A stretch of DNA of 64,000 nucleotides from Mycolicibacterium sp. (GCA_020637165.1 JACJWN010000005.1:124001-188000); one strand, 5' to 3'; shown: positions 46,215 to 55,797, numbered from the stretch's first letter. Made by a program: numbers and translations. The notes: a model not told the origin generated them from the sequence alone.

Positions 46215-46765
46215 AGCCTCGGGCGCTGCTCGATTCAACAGCAGATGCAGACCTTGGTTGGCGCCGCTGCCAACGACCACCACCGGTGGAGTCCGCGGAG
46301 CGAACTGCTGACTTACGAGGATCGGCTGCGGGTGGGGCTGTCGACGTTGCATCTGGGCGCGATTCTCAGCCCACTGAACTCCGTCGAACTAGCGCATGCT
46401 GGGCATTCGGCCGTAGCGGAATCCGGTGTGGTTGTTCGGATCGGGCTACCAGCCTGCAGGCACGGTCGGTGGCGGCGGGACTGGTCGGGCCGCGGCGGGT
46501 TGCTCGGGCACCGCCGGCGGAGTGGATATGCCCGCCGTCACTACCGCCGTCTCATCAGCTGTCAATATCGGCTACGCCAAGGTCTTGTCCGACACCGGCG
46601 TGAGGCCCCAGAAACTCTGGCGCAGCTGGGTCGCCGGACCGGCTCGGCACTTCCCGGTCTCCGAATAGAGCAGTTGGTGACCTCCGCCGCTCAGGACCGT
46701 CCTCGGCTAGAGTTCAATGCTGGGGGGTGTCCGACTGCCGTTAACGCAGATCGTGAAGGAGTGTT
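46215..46765. other. Stretch with no convincing gene
   Basis: Several open frames of 60-100 codons cross these 551 bp in different phases, but none has both a ribosome-binding site and a recognisable protein. The frame at 46426-46668 ends in a plausible helix (NIGYAKVLSDTGVRPQKLW) and may be a gene remnant. The last 20 bp carry GAAGGAG, the ribosome-binding site of the next gene. Confidence 0.45.
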
Positions 46766-48019
46766 ATGGCGGGGGATGAACGTCATTCGGACCCGTATGC
46801 GTTGCCGCCTGAGGTCGAGGAAGAGCGTCTTCGGTCACTTGATCAGCTACACATCGTCGGGACCCCGCCTGAGGGCCGGTTCGGCCATATCACCCGGATG
46901 GCCCGAGTGGCCCTCGGCGTACCGATGTCGGCGATCAATCTCATTGACCGCGATCTGCAGTGGTGCAAAGAATTCAGCGGGGACTCTGAGCCCGACTTCA
47001 ATGTTCCCAGGGATCAGTCGGTCTGCCGGGCGACCATCGCGCGCGCATACCAGAAGCCTGCCGAACCCGCGCTGATCTTCGAGGATCTCGCCGATTCGGA
47101 ATTCGCGGAACTTCCGGCGATCGCCGCGGAGGGAGGCGTCCGGTTTTATGCGGGCTTCCCCCTGTTCGGCCCCGGGGGGCATCCGGTGGGAACGTTCTGT
47201 ATCTACGACACCGTGCCGCGACGGCTCGATCCCAAGGACAAGGCCACGTTCGCCGAATTGGCGGCCTGGGCGCAGCGCGAACTGGAGAGTTCCGACGAAC
47301 TCCAACGGGCGGCCTCGATTCAGCAACAGCTGTTGCCGTCTCCGCTTGCAGACCTCCCAGGCTATTCGATCGCGACGTTGTTCGAACCTGCTTACGCTGT
47401 CGGCGGCGACTTCTGGGACCACTATCGCAGGACTCGCGGACTGACCATCACGGTCGCGGATGTGATGGGCAAGGGTCTTGGTGCGTCACTTCTGGCCGCC
47501 AACGTTCGGTCGGCCCTCAGGGCGGCGTCGCGGACTTCCGATCGGGTTGCTGGGGACTTCGATTTGCGCACCGAGGTCGCTTCGGTCGCCGAGCAGTTGA
47601 GCGATGACCTTGCGCGTACTGGCACTTTTGTCACGTTGTTCCACGCCAACCTGGAGATGGCTTCGGGGCGACTGGTCTACGTCGATGCCGGTCACGGCAT
47701 TGCGGGTCTGGTTCGCGCCGGTGGAGTCGAAGTTGAGGTTTTCGGTAGCGAGGACCTCCCGATGGGGATCAACGACGACGCGGACTGGTCGTCTCGTGAG
47801 GTAACGATGCAACCGGGCGACATGCTGGTGATCGCCTCTGATGGCCTGCTGGACCTGTTTGGGGATACTGCCGTCGTGTCCGACGCCTTCGAATTCTGTC
47901 GCCAGTACGGCAGTCCCACCGAATTGTGTTCCGCTGTCGAAGAGCTCGGCCGAGGAAGACTGTCCTCCGACGACGTGACCGTGATCGCGCTACGCCGTGA
48001 GGAATCTGCCGATGCTTGA
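46766..48019 (+). CDS. GAF-SpoIIE (PP2C-type) serine phosphatase
   Basis: This 417-residue protein has a GAF domain (about 30-172; RMARVALGVPMSAINLID, VRFYAGFPLFGPGGHPVG) and a SpoIIE/RsbU-type PP2C phosphatase domain (about 195-412). Its metal-site residues are in AVGGDFWDHY, VADVMGKGLGASLLA, YVDAGHGIAGL, IASDGLLDLFG and SSDDVTVIAL. Enzymes of this type dephosphorylate STAS anti-sigma-factor antagonists in partner switching, and a STAS gene overlaps its 3' end by 8 bp. GAAGGAG lies before the ATG. The sensory ligand of the GAF domain is unknown. Confidence 0.92.
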   Translation: MAGDERHSDPYALPPEVEEERLRSLDQLHIVGTPPEGRFGHITRMARVALGVPMSAINLIDRDLQWCKEFSGDSEPDFNVPRDQSVCRATIARAYQKPAEPALIFEDLADSEFAELPAIAAEGGVRFYAGFPLFGPGGHPVGTFCIYDTVPRRLDPKDKATFAELAAWAQRELESSDELQRAASIQQQLLPSPLADLPGYSIATLFEPAYAVGGDFWDHYRRTRGLTITVADVMGKGLGASLLAANVRSALRAASRTSDRVAGDFDLRTEVASVAEQLSDDLARTGTFVTLFHANLEMASGRLVYVDAGHGIAGLVRAGGVEVEVFGSEDLPMGINDDADWSSREVTMQPGDMLVIASDGLLDLFGDTAVVSDAFEFCRQYGSPTELCSAVEELGRGRLSSDDVTVIALRREESADA

Positions 48020-48353
48020 GTTTCCCACCAGTGCGGGAACCCATGACTGCGTGGTCGTCCGACCCGAGGGGAGGCTGACCATGGCTGTTGCTCCGGCGCT
48101 GCGCGCGACCTTTTCCAACCTGGTCGCAGACGGCAAGAGTCGCCTTGTCGTCGATATGACCGATGTCGATTCGATCGACTCAGCAGCGTTGGGTGCCTTG
48201 GTCTCCGGCTTGAAGGCGGCCAGAGGAGCCGGTGGCGACTTGAGGATCGTCGCGCCGTCGATGCAGGTTCTAACCGTCCTGGAGTTGACCAACCTGAGGC
48301 GGGTGCTACCGCCGTACCCCTCCACCGGTGATGCCTACCGGCCCCATGACTAG
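48012..48353 (+). CDS. STAS-domain anti-sigma-factor antagonist
   Basis: This 113-residue STAS protein has the phosphorylatable-serine motif DVDSIDSAALGALVSGL near residue 55 and the usual strands (CVVVRPEGRLTMAVAPALR; LRIVAPSMQV). When dephosphorylated such proteins bind an RsbW-type kinase and free a sigma factor. The ATG at 48012 overlaps the phosphatase gene by 8 bp, with GAGGA upstream. No RsbW-like kinase or sigma factor is encoded nearby, so the partner must be elsewhere, unless it was lost with the IS insertion that follows. Confidence 0.88.
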   Translation: MLEFPTSAGTHDCVVVRPEGRLTMAVAPALRATFSNLVADGKSRLVVDMTDVDSIDSAALGALVSGLKAARGAGGDLRIVAPSMQVLTVLELTNLRRVLPPYPSTGDAYRPHD

Positions 48354-48392
48354 GCAAGTCGGGAAGGTAGGTTCTCGGCCCCAGATCGGGCC

Positions 48393-49220
48393 GCGCTCGG
48401 GCGCGGTGACTTGTCGGGCACCGACTACGGTTACCTGTGGGTCGACGGCATCCACCTCAAGGTCAGCATGGACCAAGAGAAGCAGTGCCTACTGGTGGTT
48501 CGCGGCGTGCGCGCTGACGGCCGCAAGGAACTCGTCGCGATCACCGATGGCTACCGGAATCGACCAAGTCACGGGCTGAACTGTTGCGCGAGTGCAAGCG
48601 GCGCGGCATGACCGCCCCGGTGCTAGTTCCTCAAGCAGGCCAATGTGCTTGCCGCCCTGCCGGAATCAGCGCACCCGTCGGCGCTGGCGGCGATCAAGGA
48701 CATCAACAACGCCGAGGACATCGACAAAGCCAAGCTCGCGGTCAAGGCGTTCGAGGTCGACTTCGGCGCGAAGTATCCCAAGGCGGTCGCCAAGATCGCC
48801 GAGGATTTGGACGCGCTGCTGGAGTTCTACAAGTACCCGGCAGAGCATTGGATCCACTTGATGACGGCGAACGCGATCGAAAGCACCTTCGTCACAGTGT
48901 GTTTGAGGACCAAGGTCACCAAGGGCCCGGGATCACGTGCGGCCGGACTGGCCATGGCCTACAAGCTGATGGACATCGCCCAGGCCAGCTGGCGGTCCGT
49001 CAACGCCCCGCACCTGGTCGCCCTAGTCCGCGCCGGCGCGGCCTTCCACAAGGGCAAGCTCCTCACACGCCCCTCCGACATCACCCCGACCCCGCCCTCA
49101 GACAGTGGCCGGCGAACCGGAAGGGCGGTCGCCTGGAGACACCCCGCTCCCCGGGAGTTGACAATTCCTCCGTTTCCAGAAGATCAATACCTGTGGATGA
49201 GCCTCGGCGGGGCGGCCTGA
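48393..49220 (+). pseudogene. Decayed IS256-family (mutator) transposase
   Basis: Segments of an IS256-type transposase are readable in three frames: DLSGTDYGYLWVDGIHLK (first catalytic Asp), VRADGRKELVAITDGYR, LLRECKRRGMTAPVL, then NVLAALPESAHPSALAAI, YPAEHWIHLMTANAIEST (catalytic Glu), LRTKVTKGPGSRAAG and the tail WRSVNAPHLVALVRAGA. The N-terminal third is missing. The part with the second catalytic Asp (normally VGDGALGFW followed by a WFHK motif) is deleted near 48625, and at least two frameshifts are present. It cannot be active. It lies 40 bp after the STAS gene and 319 bp before the chosen hybrid-kinase start. No terminal repeats were found. Confidence 0.85.
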
Positions 49221-49539
49221 TAGCGGGCGCGCCTTCCCGAGGAGGACCTTCACGGAATCAGGTATCCGATCAAGACCGGCGTTGGCGCGCTGGTTGGGAA
49301 GGCACGCCGCTGCGCAGGTTCGCCCGATCGCGGCGGGTCCGGACAATCTGCTTAGTTCTTCGTCTGTGCGGCCTAGACTGTCCACTACCCACCATCACGG
49401 CCGTAACCGGCTTGGAACGGAATCAGGCTGGCCGCAATTGCACACCCCAGACGAAAGTGAGCACATCGGCGAATCCTCAGACCTGGTGGGTCGGTTCGAA
49501 ACCGGCTCTTGCGGAGACATTGGGGATTCTGAAGCACTG

Positions 49540-51831
49540 GTGGGTGCACCGAATCGACGGAACGCTGGTGCCGAGAACCACGTTCTCTCCGACGATGACC
49601 TCGGTGGCGCAGAACCCGCCGAACCCGGTCGCGGGCCGGAAATTGACGGTCAACCCGCCCGTGACGAGTTAGTGAAGGCTCTTCTAGACAGACTGTTTTC
49701 GTATGTCGCGATCCTCGACGTCGACGGCAGGGTTCGAGCCGTCAACAACGCGCCATTGGCGCGTGGCGCATACCGATCCGAAGATGTGATCGGGAAGTAC
49801 TTTTACGACGCTCCCTGGTGGTCCTACGACGATGCCGTTCGAAGCCAGCTGATCCACGCGATTCAGGCCGCCCGGCAGGGCGAAACGGTTCGTTACGACG
49901 TATTCGTGAAGATGGGGGACGAATTAACACCGATTGATTTCCAGATCTCGCCGGAGTTCGACCAAGACGGAAGTATTTCCGGCTTGGTGCCGACCGCGGT
50001 CGACATCAGCGAGCGGGTGAGAGTCGAAAAAGAACGAGCAGCTGAGCAGGAACGCCTGCAGCTGGTCATGGACGGTACCCGCCTGGGGCTCTGGGATTGG
50101 AACATGCAGACCGGTGAGGCCACGTTCAGCGAACGTTGGGCGGAGATCGTCGGCTACACCCTGGCCGAACTTGAGCCGATCAGCATCGAGACGTGGGCGC
50201 GGTTGGCGAACTCCGATGACCTGAATGGCTTGAATGAACATATTGAACGACATGCGCGCGGCGAGTTGGTCGACTACGACGTCGAGGCGCGGATGTTCCA
50301 CAAGGCCGGTCACTGGGTGTGGGTGCACGACCGCGGCCGGATCGTCGAATGGACGCCGGACGGCAAACCGCTGCGGATGGTTGGCATGCGTGAAGACATC
50401 ACCGAACGCAAGCAACAGGATGAGTTGCGGGCCGCCAAAGAGCATGCGGAGGCAGCGAATAGGGCGAAAAGTGAGTTCCTGGCGGCCATGAGCCATGAAC
50501 TGCGCACCCCGTTGAATTCGATTCTTGGGTTTTCGGACCTGCTGCGCCGGGATCCAACGCTCTCGGCCGACCAGCGGGAGAATCTGGACATCATCAACCG
50601 CAGCGGCACCCATCTGCTGGGGTTGATCAACCAGGTGCTCGACATGGCAAAAATCGAGTCGGGTCACCCCCTCCTGGAGATGGCGCCGGTGGACCTGCCG
50701 GCGCTGGTCAACGATGTCGATCTGATGATGCGCAGCCGGGTCGAGGCGGCCGGGCTGCAGTTCCTGGTCGAATTGGACGACGAGGTGGCCCGCTACGTCG
50801 TCTGCGATGCCCAGAAGGTGCGCCAGATCATGCTCAACCTGCTGGGCAACGCCCTGAAGTTCACCACCGAAGGCGGGGTGAGCCTGCGCGTGAAAACCGT
50901 CGCCGACCCCCGACTGCAACTCGTGATCGAAGTCGAGGACAGCGGTGCGGGCATTCCGGAGGGCCAGCAGAAGCGGATCTTCGAGCCGTTCGTTCAACTC
51001 CAGGAGGTCGGCGCACCCGGCACCGGGCTCGGGCTGGCCATCGTGCGGGAGTACCTGCAGCTGATGGGCGGTGAAGTCGAAGTCAGCAGCCGAGCGGGCT
51101 TCGGGTCACTATTCAAGCTGAGCATCCCCGTCGAGCCCGCCCAAGCGCAGGACCTCACCCCGTCCCACGAGTCCCAGCGAGTCGCGGCGCTGGCACCTGG
51201 ACAGCCGGAATGGCGGGTATTGGTAGTCGAAGACGAGCCGCTCAACCGGCAACTGCTCGGACGGCTGCTCGAAGAGGTCGGTTTCGTCGTGGCCTTTGCC
51301 GAGAACGGCACCGAGTGCCTGAAAATCTTCCCGGAGTTCCGGCCACATCTGATCTGGATGGACCGCCGCATGCCGGTGATGGACGGCCTGGAGACCACCA
51401 CCCGCATCCGCCAACGCGAAGACGGCCGCGAGGTCAAGATCGCGGCCGTCACCGCCTCGGTGTTCGAAGACCAGCGCGAGGAATGGATGCGCGCCGGCAT
51501 CGACGCCTTCGTCCGAAAACCCTTCCGCGAATCCGAGATCTTCGACTGCATGGCGGATCTGCTCGGAGTGGAATACCTCTACCAAGACCGGAGCGAGCAA
51601 CCTCAATCCCAGCCCACTGCCGACCTGCCGACCGAACTGGCAGTACTGCCCGCAGAACTACGCACCCAGCTAGCCCAAACGCTGGTCGTCGCGGAGACCA
51701 CCCAACTTGCCGCAGCACTCGGACAGGTTCGCGATCGCTCGCCCGCACTGGCCGATCTGCTGGAGCACTACATCAGGGAATTCAACTACGCCCCGATACT
51801 CGACGCGCTGGACACAGCACATTCACCTTGA
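49540..51831 (+). CDS. PAS-PAS hybrid sensor histidine kinase with receiver domain
   Basis: Counting from GTG 49540 (763 aa), the order is: PAS-1 (about 50-160; YVAILDVDGRVRAVNNAP), PAS-2 with PAC (about 175-290; LQLVMDGTRLGLWDWNMQTG, MREDITERKQQDEL), HisKA with AAMSHELRTPLNSILGF (His319), HATPase_c (QIMLNLLGNALKFT, DSGAGIPEGQ, GTGLGLAIVREY) and a receiver domain (VLVVEDEPLNRQLL, WMDRRMPVMDG with Asp608, VRKPF). The last about 60 residues (ELRTQLAQTLVVAE... REFNYAPILDAL) resemble the tail of cyanobacterial hybrid kinases. The true start is uncertain: the frame is open back to 49282, but that part has no domain. No response regulator gene is adjacent. Confidence 0.85.
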   Translation: MGAPNRRNAGAENHVLSDDDLGGAEPAEPGRGPEIDGQPARDELVKALLDRLFSYVAILDVDGRVRAVNNAPLARGAYRSEDVIGKYFYDAPWWSYDDAVRSQLIHAIQAARQGETVRYDVFVKMGDELTPIDFQISPEFDQDGSISGLVPTAVDISERVRVEKERAAEQERLQLVMDGTRLGLWDWNMQTGEATFSERWAEIVGYTLAELEPISIETWARLANSDDLNGLNEHIERHARGELVDYDVEARMFHKAGHWVWVHDRGRIVEWTPDGKPLRMVGMREDITERKQQDELRAAKEHAEAANRAKSEFLAAMSHELRTPLNSILGFSDLLRRDPTLSADQRENLDIINRSGTHLLGLINQVLDMAKIESGHPLLEMAPVDLPALVNDVDLMMRSRVEAAGLQFLVELDDEVARYVVCDAQKVRQIMLNLLGNALKFTTEGGVSLRVKTVADPRLQLVIEVEDSGAGIPEGQQKRIFEPFVQLQEVGAPGTGLGLAIVREYLQLMGGEVEVSSRAGFGSLFKLSIPVEPAQAQDLTPSHESQRVAALAPGQPEWRVLVVEDEPLNRQLLGRLLEEVGFVVAFAENGTECLKIFPEFRPHLIWMDRRMPVMDGLETTTRIRQREDGREVKIAAVTASVFEDQREEWMRAGIDAFVRKPFRESEIFDCMADLLGVEYLYQDRSEQPQSQPTADLPTELAVLPAELRTQLAQTLVVAETTQLAAALGQVRDRSPALADLLEHYIREFNYAPILDALDTAHSP

Positions 51832-51886
51832 GCCAGTGACATGACGCGAAACCCCAGAAGGAAGTAGCCGAAAGACACACCGATCC

Positions 51887-51911
51887 AAAAAACCCCAGCA
51901 ACCGGGGTTTT
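51887..51911 (-). terminator. Intrinsic terminator of tRNA-Lys
   Basis: On the minus strand GGGG and CCCC arms (51904-51907 and 51893-51896), flanked by complementary T/A runs, form a hairpin with a GGTTGCT loop followed by TTTTTT (51892-51887). It starts 2 bp downstream of the tRNA 3' CCA. It could also end transcription of the hybrid kinase on the + strand. Confidence 0.85.
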
Positions 51912-51913
51912 GA

Positions 51914-51989
<76 letters not shown>

Positions 51990-52147
51990 GTGACAGCGAC
52001 AATAACAGGCGAGCGGGATAGAGGTGAAATCCGCTCCGCACTGGCCCTGAGCTGGGAAGTCGCGCAGTGTCTTGGTCGGCCCCTAGAATAAGGGCCAATC
52101 ACGCGGGACGTAGATCCCGCCCCCAGGATGCGAGTTTGGAGCCAAGG

Positions 52148-53359
52148 ATGCGACACGTCGTCACGGTTGCCCGTGCGCGCTTCGGTCCCTTGATGGCCCT
52201 GCTTCTGCTGATTCCCGCCCTGGTGCTGGGTATGTCCGGTTGCGGGTCCAGGGACTCCGGCCCCCAGGTCCTCGTCGGAAAGGGAACCCCTTACGGCAAC
52301 CTCCTGGTGCCCAAACTCACCGCGACGGTGGAGGACGGCGCTGTCGGTGTGCCGGTCGACCAGCCCATCACCCTGAGCGTGCAGGGTGGGGTGCTCGGGA
52401 CGGTGTCGATGCTCGACCAGGACGGCGAAGCGGTCGAGGGCGTGATGAGCCCGGACGGCCTGAGCTGGTCGGCGGCCGAGCCGCTGGGCTACAACAAGCG
52501 CTACACAATCACCGCGCAATCGCTGGGTCTGGGCGGCATCGTCTCCGAGGCGATCAACTTCAAGTCGCACTCGCCGGCCAACCTGACCATGCCCTACCTC
52601 TCGCCCGGCGACGGCGCTGTGGTCGGCGTGGGCCAACCGATCGCCGTGCGTTTCGACGAAAGCATTCCCGACCGTCTCGCGGCAGAGAAGGCGATCACCG
52701 TCGTCACCGACCCGCCGGTCGAGGGCGCGTTCTACTGGCTGAGCAATAGCGAGGTCCGGTGGCGTCCGCAGAACTTCTGGGAGCCCGGAACCAGGGTGAC
52801 CGTCAAGGTCAACACCTACGGTGTGGACCTCGGCGAGGGCCTCTACGGCCAGGAGAACCTCAGTTCCAGCTTCAGCATCGGTGATCGGTTGATCGCCACG
52901 GCTGATGACAACACCAAGATGCTGACGATCCGGCGCAACGGCGAAGTCGTCAAAACCATGCCGATTTCGATGGGCAAGGACAGCACGCCCACCAACAACG
53001 GCACCTTCATCATCGGCGACCGCTACCAGCGCCTAATCATGGACTCGTCGACTTACGGCGTTCCCACCAACTCACCGGACGGGTATCGCCTCGAGGTGGA
53101 CTGGGCCACTCAGATGTCGTACAGCGGCATCTACGTGCACTCGGCACCCTGGTCGGTGGGTGCCCAGGGCAGTGCCAACACCAGCCACGGCTGCCTGAAC
53201 GTCAGCCCGGAAAACGCCAAGTGGTTCTACAACAACACCAAGCGCGGTGATGTGGTCGAGGTGCAGGGCACCGTTGGCTCGGTGCTCTCCGGTGTCGAAG
53301 GCCTCGGGGACTGGAACATCCCCTGGTCGCAGTGGAAGGCTGGCAACGCCAAGGCCTGA
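52148..53359 (+). CDS. ldtB: L,D-transpeptidase lipoprotein (LdtB/LppS type)
   Basis: This 403-residue protein makes 3->3 cross-links in peptidoglycan. It has a lipoprotein signal with lipobox GMSGC (Cys28 region), two Ig-like domains (about 45-250; [35 protein letters not shown]) and a YkuD catalytic domain (about 255-378) with the active-site motif [15 protein letters not shown] and the partner His in [10 protein letters not shown]. The tail [10 protein letters not shown] is typical of LdtMt2 (Rv2518c/LppS). The ATG at 52148 is preceded by GGAGCCAAGG. The gene keeps the Rv2518c position near bcp/DUF3618, but on the other side of the accessory region. Confidence 0.95.
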   Translation: MRHVVTVARARFGPLMALLLLIPALVLGMSGCGSRDSGPQVLVGKGTPYGNLLVPKLTATVEDGAVGVPVDQPITLSVQGGVLGTVSMLDQDGEAVEGVMSPDGLSWSAAEPLGYNKRYTITAQSLGLGGIVSEAINFKSHSPANLTMPYLSPGDGAVVGVGQPIAVRFDESIPDRLAAEKAITVVTDPPVEGAFYWLSNSEVRWRPQNFWEPGTRVTVKVNTYGVDLGEGLYGQENLSSSFSIGDRLIATADDNTKMLTIRRNGEVVKTMPISMGKDSTPTNNGTFIIGDRYQRLIMDSSTYGVPTNSPDGYRLEVDWATQMSYSGIYVHSAPWSVGAQGSANTSHGCLNVSPENAKWFYNNTKRGDVVEVQGTVGSVLSGVEGLGDWNIPWSQWKAGNAKA

Positions 53360-53388
53360 CGGCCTCGATCCGCGCTAGATGAACTGCG

Positions 53389-54039
53389 TCAGATGGGGTA
53401 GCGGCAGAGCGCCCAGACTCGTTTGCCGGGGGGTTCGGGCACCGGCACCGGCTTGCCGTCCTGGAAGATCTCTTCCTGTCGCAGGATTCCCTGCTCAATG
53501 GCCTCGGTCCACGCCCGGGTTGGGCCTTCACCCCATTTGAGCCACGGTGTCAGCTCGTCGATGACGACGGCGGTCTGCTCTGTGCACAACGCCTTCGTGT
53601 TCTCGATGTCGGCTTTGGCAACCTCGTAGTCGTTCCCGCCGTGGATGAAGAACAGATCGAAGCGCACGTCTGGGTTCTGCCGACTGAACTCGGGCACGGT
53701 CTTGGTCGAGTCGCCTGCTATCAGCGTGTGCCGGCCCGGAAACCGCTTGTCGACGATCTCCTTGGCCACTTTGGTATAGCCGTGTTCGACGAGGGCGAAG
53801 GAAACCACTTTCGCCGCCGGGTTTGCGGTCAGGAAGACCTGGGTGGAGAACCCTGCGTTGAAACCGATTTCACCAATGAGTCTGGCGCGGGTCCTCTGCG
53901 CGGTGCTGGCCAGGTAGTGCAGTTCCTCCGGTGAGGTCGATCCCTTAAGCGGGGGGCGCCCCCTCAGCCACAGCGAGCGCACGATCCGTCGCCTGACATT
54001 GGTCACATCGGCCAGGGACATGCTCCCGGCTACCGCCAC
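53389..54039 (-). CDS. Class I SAM-dependent methyltransferase
   Basis: This 216-residue protein is of the Methyltransf_24/O-methyltransferase-like group. It has the SAM motif I IGEIGFNAGFSTQVFL near residue 55, an acidic post-I strand, and VRFDLFFIHGGNDYEVAKAD near residue 125, where catechol-type enzymes carry a metal-site Asp; here FIHGG lacks a clear Asp at that place. Similar proteins act in glycan or phenolic-lipid methylation. The GTG at 54039 has GAGGA 9 bp upstream. The substrate is unknown. Confidence 0.78.
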   Translation of the reverse strand: MAVAGSMSLADVTNVRRRIVRSLWLRGRPPLKGSTSPEELHYLASTAQRTRARLIGEIGFNAGFSTQVFLTANPAAKVVSFALVEHGYTKVAKEIVDKRFPGRHTLIAGDSTKTVPEFSRQNPDVRFDLFFIHGGNDYEVAKADIENTKALCTEQTAVVIDELTPWLKWGEGPTRAWTEAIEQGILRQEEIFQDGKPVPVPEPPGKRVWALCRYPI

Positions 54040-54218
54040 GGTGTCTGTTCCTCACTTGGCTGGGGTCATGGGAGGTGCAACGGACAATGCTCGCGCTGTG
54101 TCGCACGTGACCTTACGGCGTGCTCCTCATCTGATTGTCGGTCGGATGACGCAGTTGTGTTGCTCAGGCTATTCTCAGCTTGAACGTCGACAAGGTGGCC
54201 GGTAGAAGGAGAATGACG

Positions 54219-55256
54219 ATGATCTCAGTGCGCTCGCACTTTGCGGCCGGGACGGCCGCCGTTGTCGGTGCGGGCGCGATCGCCCTGACCCCGGCATTGC
54301 CAGGGCAACCACTGAGTCCGGCGGCGCTGCCGGTTCCCGCGGTCGCCGAGATCGCCCTGACCGGATTCAGTCTTCCGGCCACCGACATCATTGGTGTGCT
54401 GCAGACCCTGGGCGGCCTCGGCGGCACGATCGACGGACTGCTCAGCGTCTTCCTGCCCGATCAGCTGGTAAATGCCGTCTTCACCGAGGTCGCCGGCCAG
54501 GCGCTGCCGCTGCTGACGACAGCGGCCGGAGACGTCCTCGGCTACCTCGGCACCGCTGTGACCGGATTGCTGGTCGGATCGGACTCCATTCCGGCCCGCA
54601 TCGGCGCCGCGATGGGCGACATACCGACGGTGCTGACCAGCGCAGTGACGGCGCTCAGCGCCGGAGACCTCGCCGCCGCTGTGCAGACGGTGACCACCGG
54701 GCTGGCCGCGCCACTGACCGAGGTGGGGCAGACTCTTGCCGACGCAGTGGAAGCCTTCCAGGGCTTCCTCAACGCTGAGCTCAACTCGGTGGTCAACGAG
54801 CTTCCGGGGATCATCCTGGCGGCTATTCAGACCGTCGTCGGCGGCAGCGTCGCGGCGACACTCGAGTCGATCACCAGCACCTTCTCGGGCCTTCTGGGAG
54901 GACTGTTTCCGGCCGCTGCGACTCCTGGGCTCTCCCTAGTGCCGAACGCCGAGGTTCAGGTTTCGGTGTCGACGGCCCCGCGCGCGGCCGCGGCCGGGGT
55001 GCCGGTGCACGTCAGTCCCGCCCAGGCTGACACCGTCCGGCCCGATCCGGTCGCCGAAATCGGGACGCAGTCTGAGGCCGAGGCCGTAGATACGGTGGCG
55101 CCTGCCGGTCGTTCCCGCGCTGCGGCCCTGCGACCCGACGTGGCCGGGTCGGCGCCGTCCGTATCGGCGGAGGTGACGCGGGCCAAGCAGCGCCTGCGCG
55201 CCCGCGCGGGTGACGCCAAGCCTGCGGGTCCTGCGGCGGCACGGGTCGCGAGGTAG
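54219..55256 (+). CDS. Exported PE-like/alanine-rich hypothetical protein
   Basis: The 345-residue product has a signal peptide (HFAAGTAAVVGAGAIALTPAL) and a mature part with repeated helical segments (LQTLGGLGGTIDGLLSVFL, AVTALSAGDLAAAVQTVTTG, ILAAIQTVVGGSVAATLES), then an Ala/Pro/Arg-rich tail. Such proteins sit in mycobacterial genomes near PE/PPE-type genes, but the PE signature is absent. GGAG precedes ATG 54219 at 7-bp spacing; ATG 54213 is the alternative. The tail (AEVTRAKQRLRARAGD) is basic. No enzyme motif is seen. The next gene follows 8 bp downstream. Confidence 0.75.
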   Translation: MISVRSHFAAGTAAVVGAGAIALTPALPGQPLSPAALPVPAVAEIALTGFSLPATDIIGVLQTLGGLGGTIDGLLSVFLPDQLVNAVFTEVAGQALPLLTTAAGDVLGYLGTAVTGLLVGSDSIPARIGAAMGDIPTVLTSAVTALSAGDLAAAVQTVTTGLAAPLTEVGQTLADAVEAFQGFLNAELNSVVNELPGIILAAIQTVVGGSVAATLESITSTFSGLLGGLFPAAATPGLSLVPNAEVQVSVSTAPRAAAAGVPVHVSPAQADTVRPDPVAEIGTQSEAEAVDTVAPAGRSRAAALRPDVAGSAPSVSAEVTRAKQRLRARAGDAKPAGPAAARVAR

Positions 55257-55264
55257 TTCCTCCC

Positions 55265-55606
55265 ATGGCTGACAAGTGGCCCGAGAGTGCACGGCCCCTG
55301 CTCGAGGAGATCAAGCGCCGCGCGGCAGAAGCCCTCAAACCGGTCGTCGACGAGGCTTCGCGGCGCGTGACGGCGGAACTCATGCTGAGAGACGCCACCG
55401 AAGCGGCGCAACTCGCCTGGGATGTCCGCGAAGCGATAACGGCCCAGTTCCGCAGCCACCTTGCGGCGCAGATCCCGCGGGGAACCAACGTCGACCCCGC
55501 GATGGGAGCCATGGCGACGGCGGCCGTGGACGTGTTCTTGGAGTACCTTCGCCGCATTCCGGCGCCGCCAAACGGTGACGAAACGACCAACGCCGCAGAC
55601 GAGTAA
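55265..55606 (+). CDS. Small helical hypothetical protein
   Basis: This 113-residue soluble protein is predicted to be mainly helical (ARPLLEEIKRRAAEALKPVV, DATEAAQLAWDVREAITAQF). It has no signal peptide, no cysteines and no motif I recognise. The ATG at 55265 is only 8 bp after the stop of the exported-protein gene, so the two are co-transcribed. It ends 46 bp before the hairpin shared with tRNA-His. Confidence 0.65.
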   Translation: MADKWPESARPLLEEIKRRAAEALKPVVDEASRRVTAELMLRDATEAAQLAWDVREAITAQFRSHLAAQIPRGTNVDPAMGAMATAAVDVFLEYLRRIPAPPNGDETTNAADE

Positions 55607-55652
55607 CGAATCAGGCCGGACGGCGGGGTTCCGGCCCCCTCCCGGCAATACA

Positions 55653-55687
55653 GAAAACCGCCCCTGAACTTCTCAGGGGCGGTTTTC
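55653..55687. terminator. Bidirectional intrinsic terminator next to tRNA-His
   Basis: The arms GAAAACCGCCCCTGA (55653-55667) and TCAGGGGCGGTTTTC (55673-55687) pair over 15 bp with loop ACTTC. The minus-strand tRNA-His ends 9 bp away and the + strand gene ends 47 bp before it, so both can use it. The A/T ends give a short U-tract either way. Confidence 0.9.
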
Positions 55688-55695
55688 CGTGTCGG

Positions 55696-55769
55696 GGTGG
55701 CTGACGGGACTCGAACCCGCGACAGCCAGGATCACAACCTGGTGCTCTACCAACTGAACTACAGCCACC
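55696..55769 (-). tRNA. tRNA-His (GTG)
   Basis: On the minus strand the gene begins with an encoded G-1 (GGTGGCTGTAGTTC, 5' end at 55769), has anticodon loop TTGTGAT with anticodon GTG, T-arm GGGTTCGAGTCCC, and ends CAGCCACC (discriminator C73 at 55696) opposite G-1, as required for histidyl-tRNA synthetase. CCA is not encoded. Confidence 0.95.
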
Positions 55770-55797
55770 ATCGCCGCATGATGCGGCTGGGACGATA

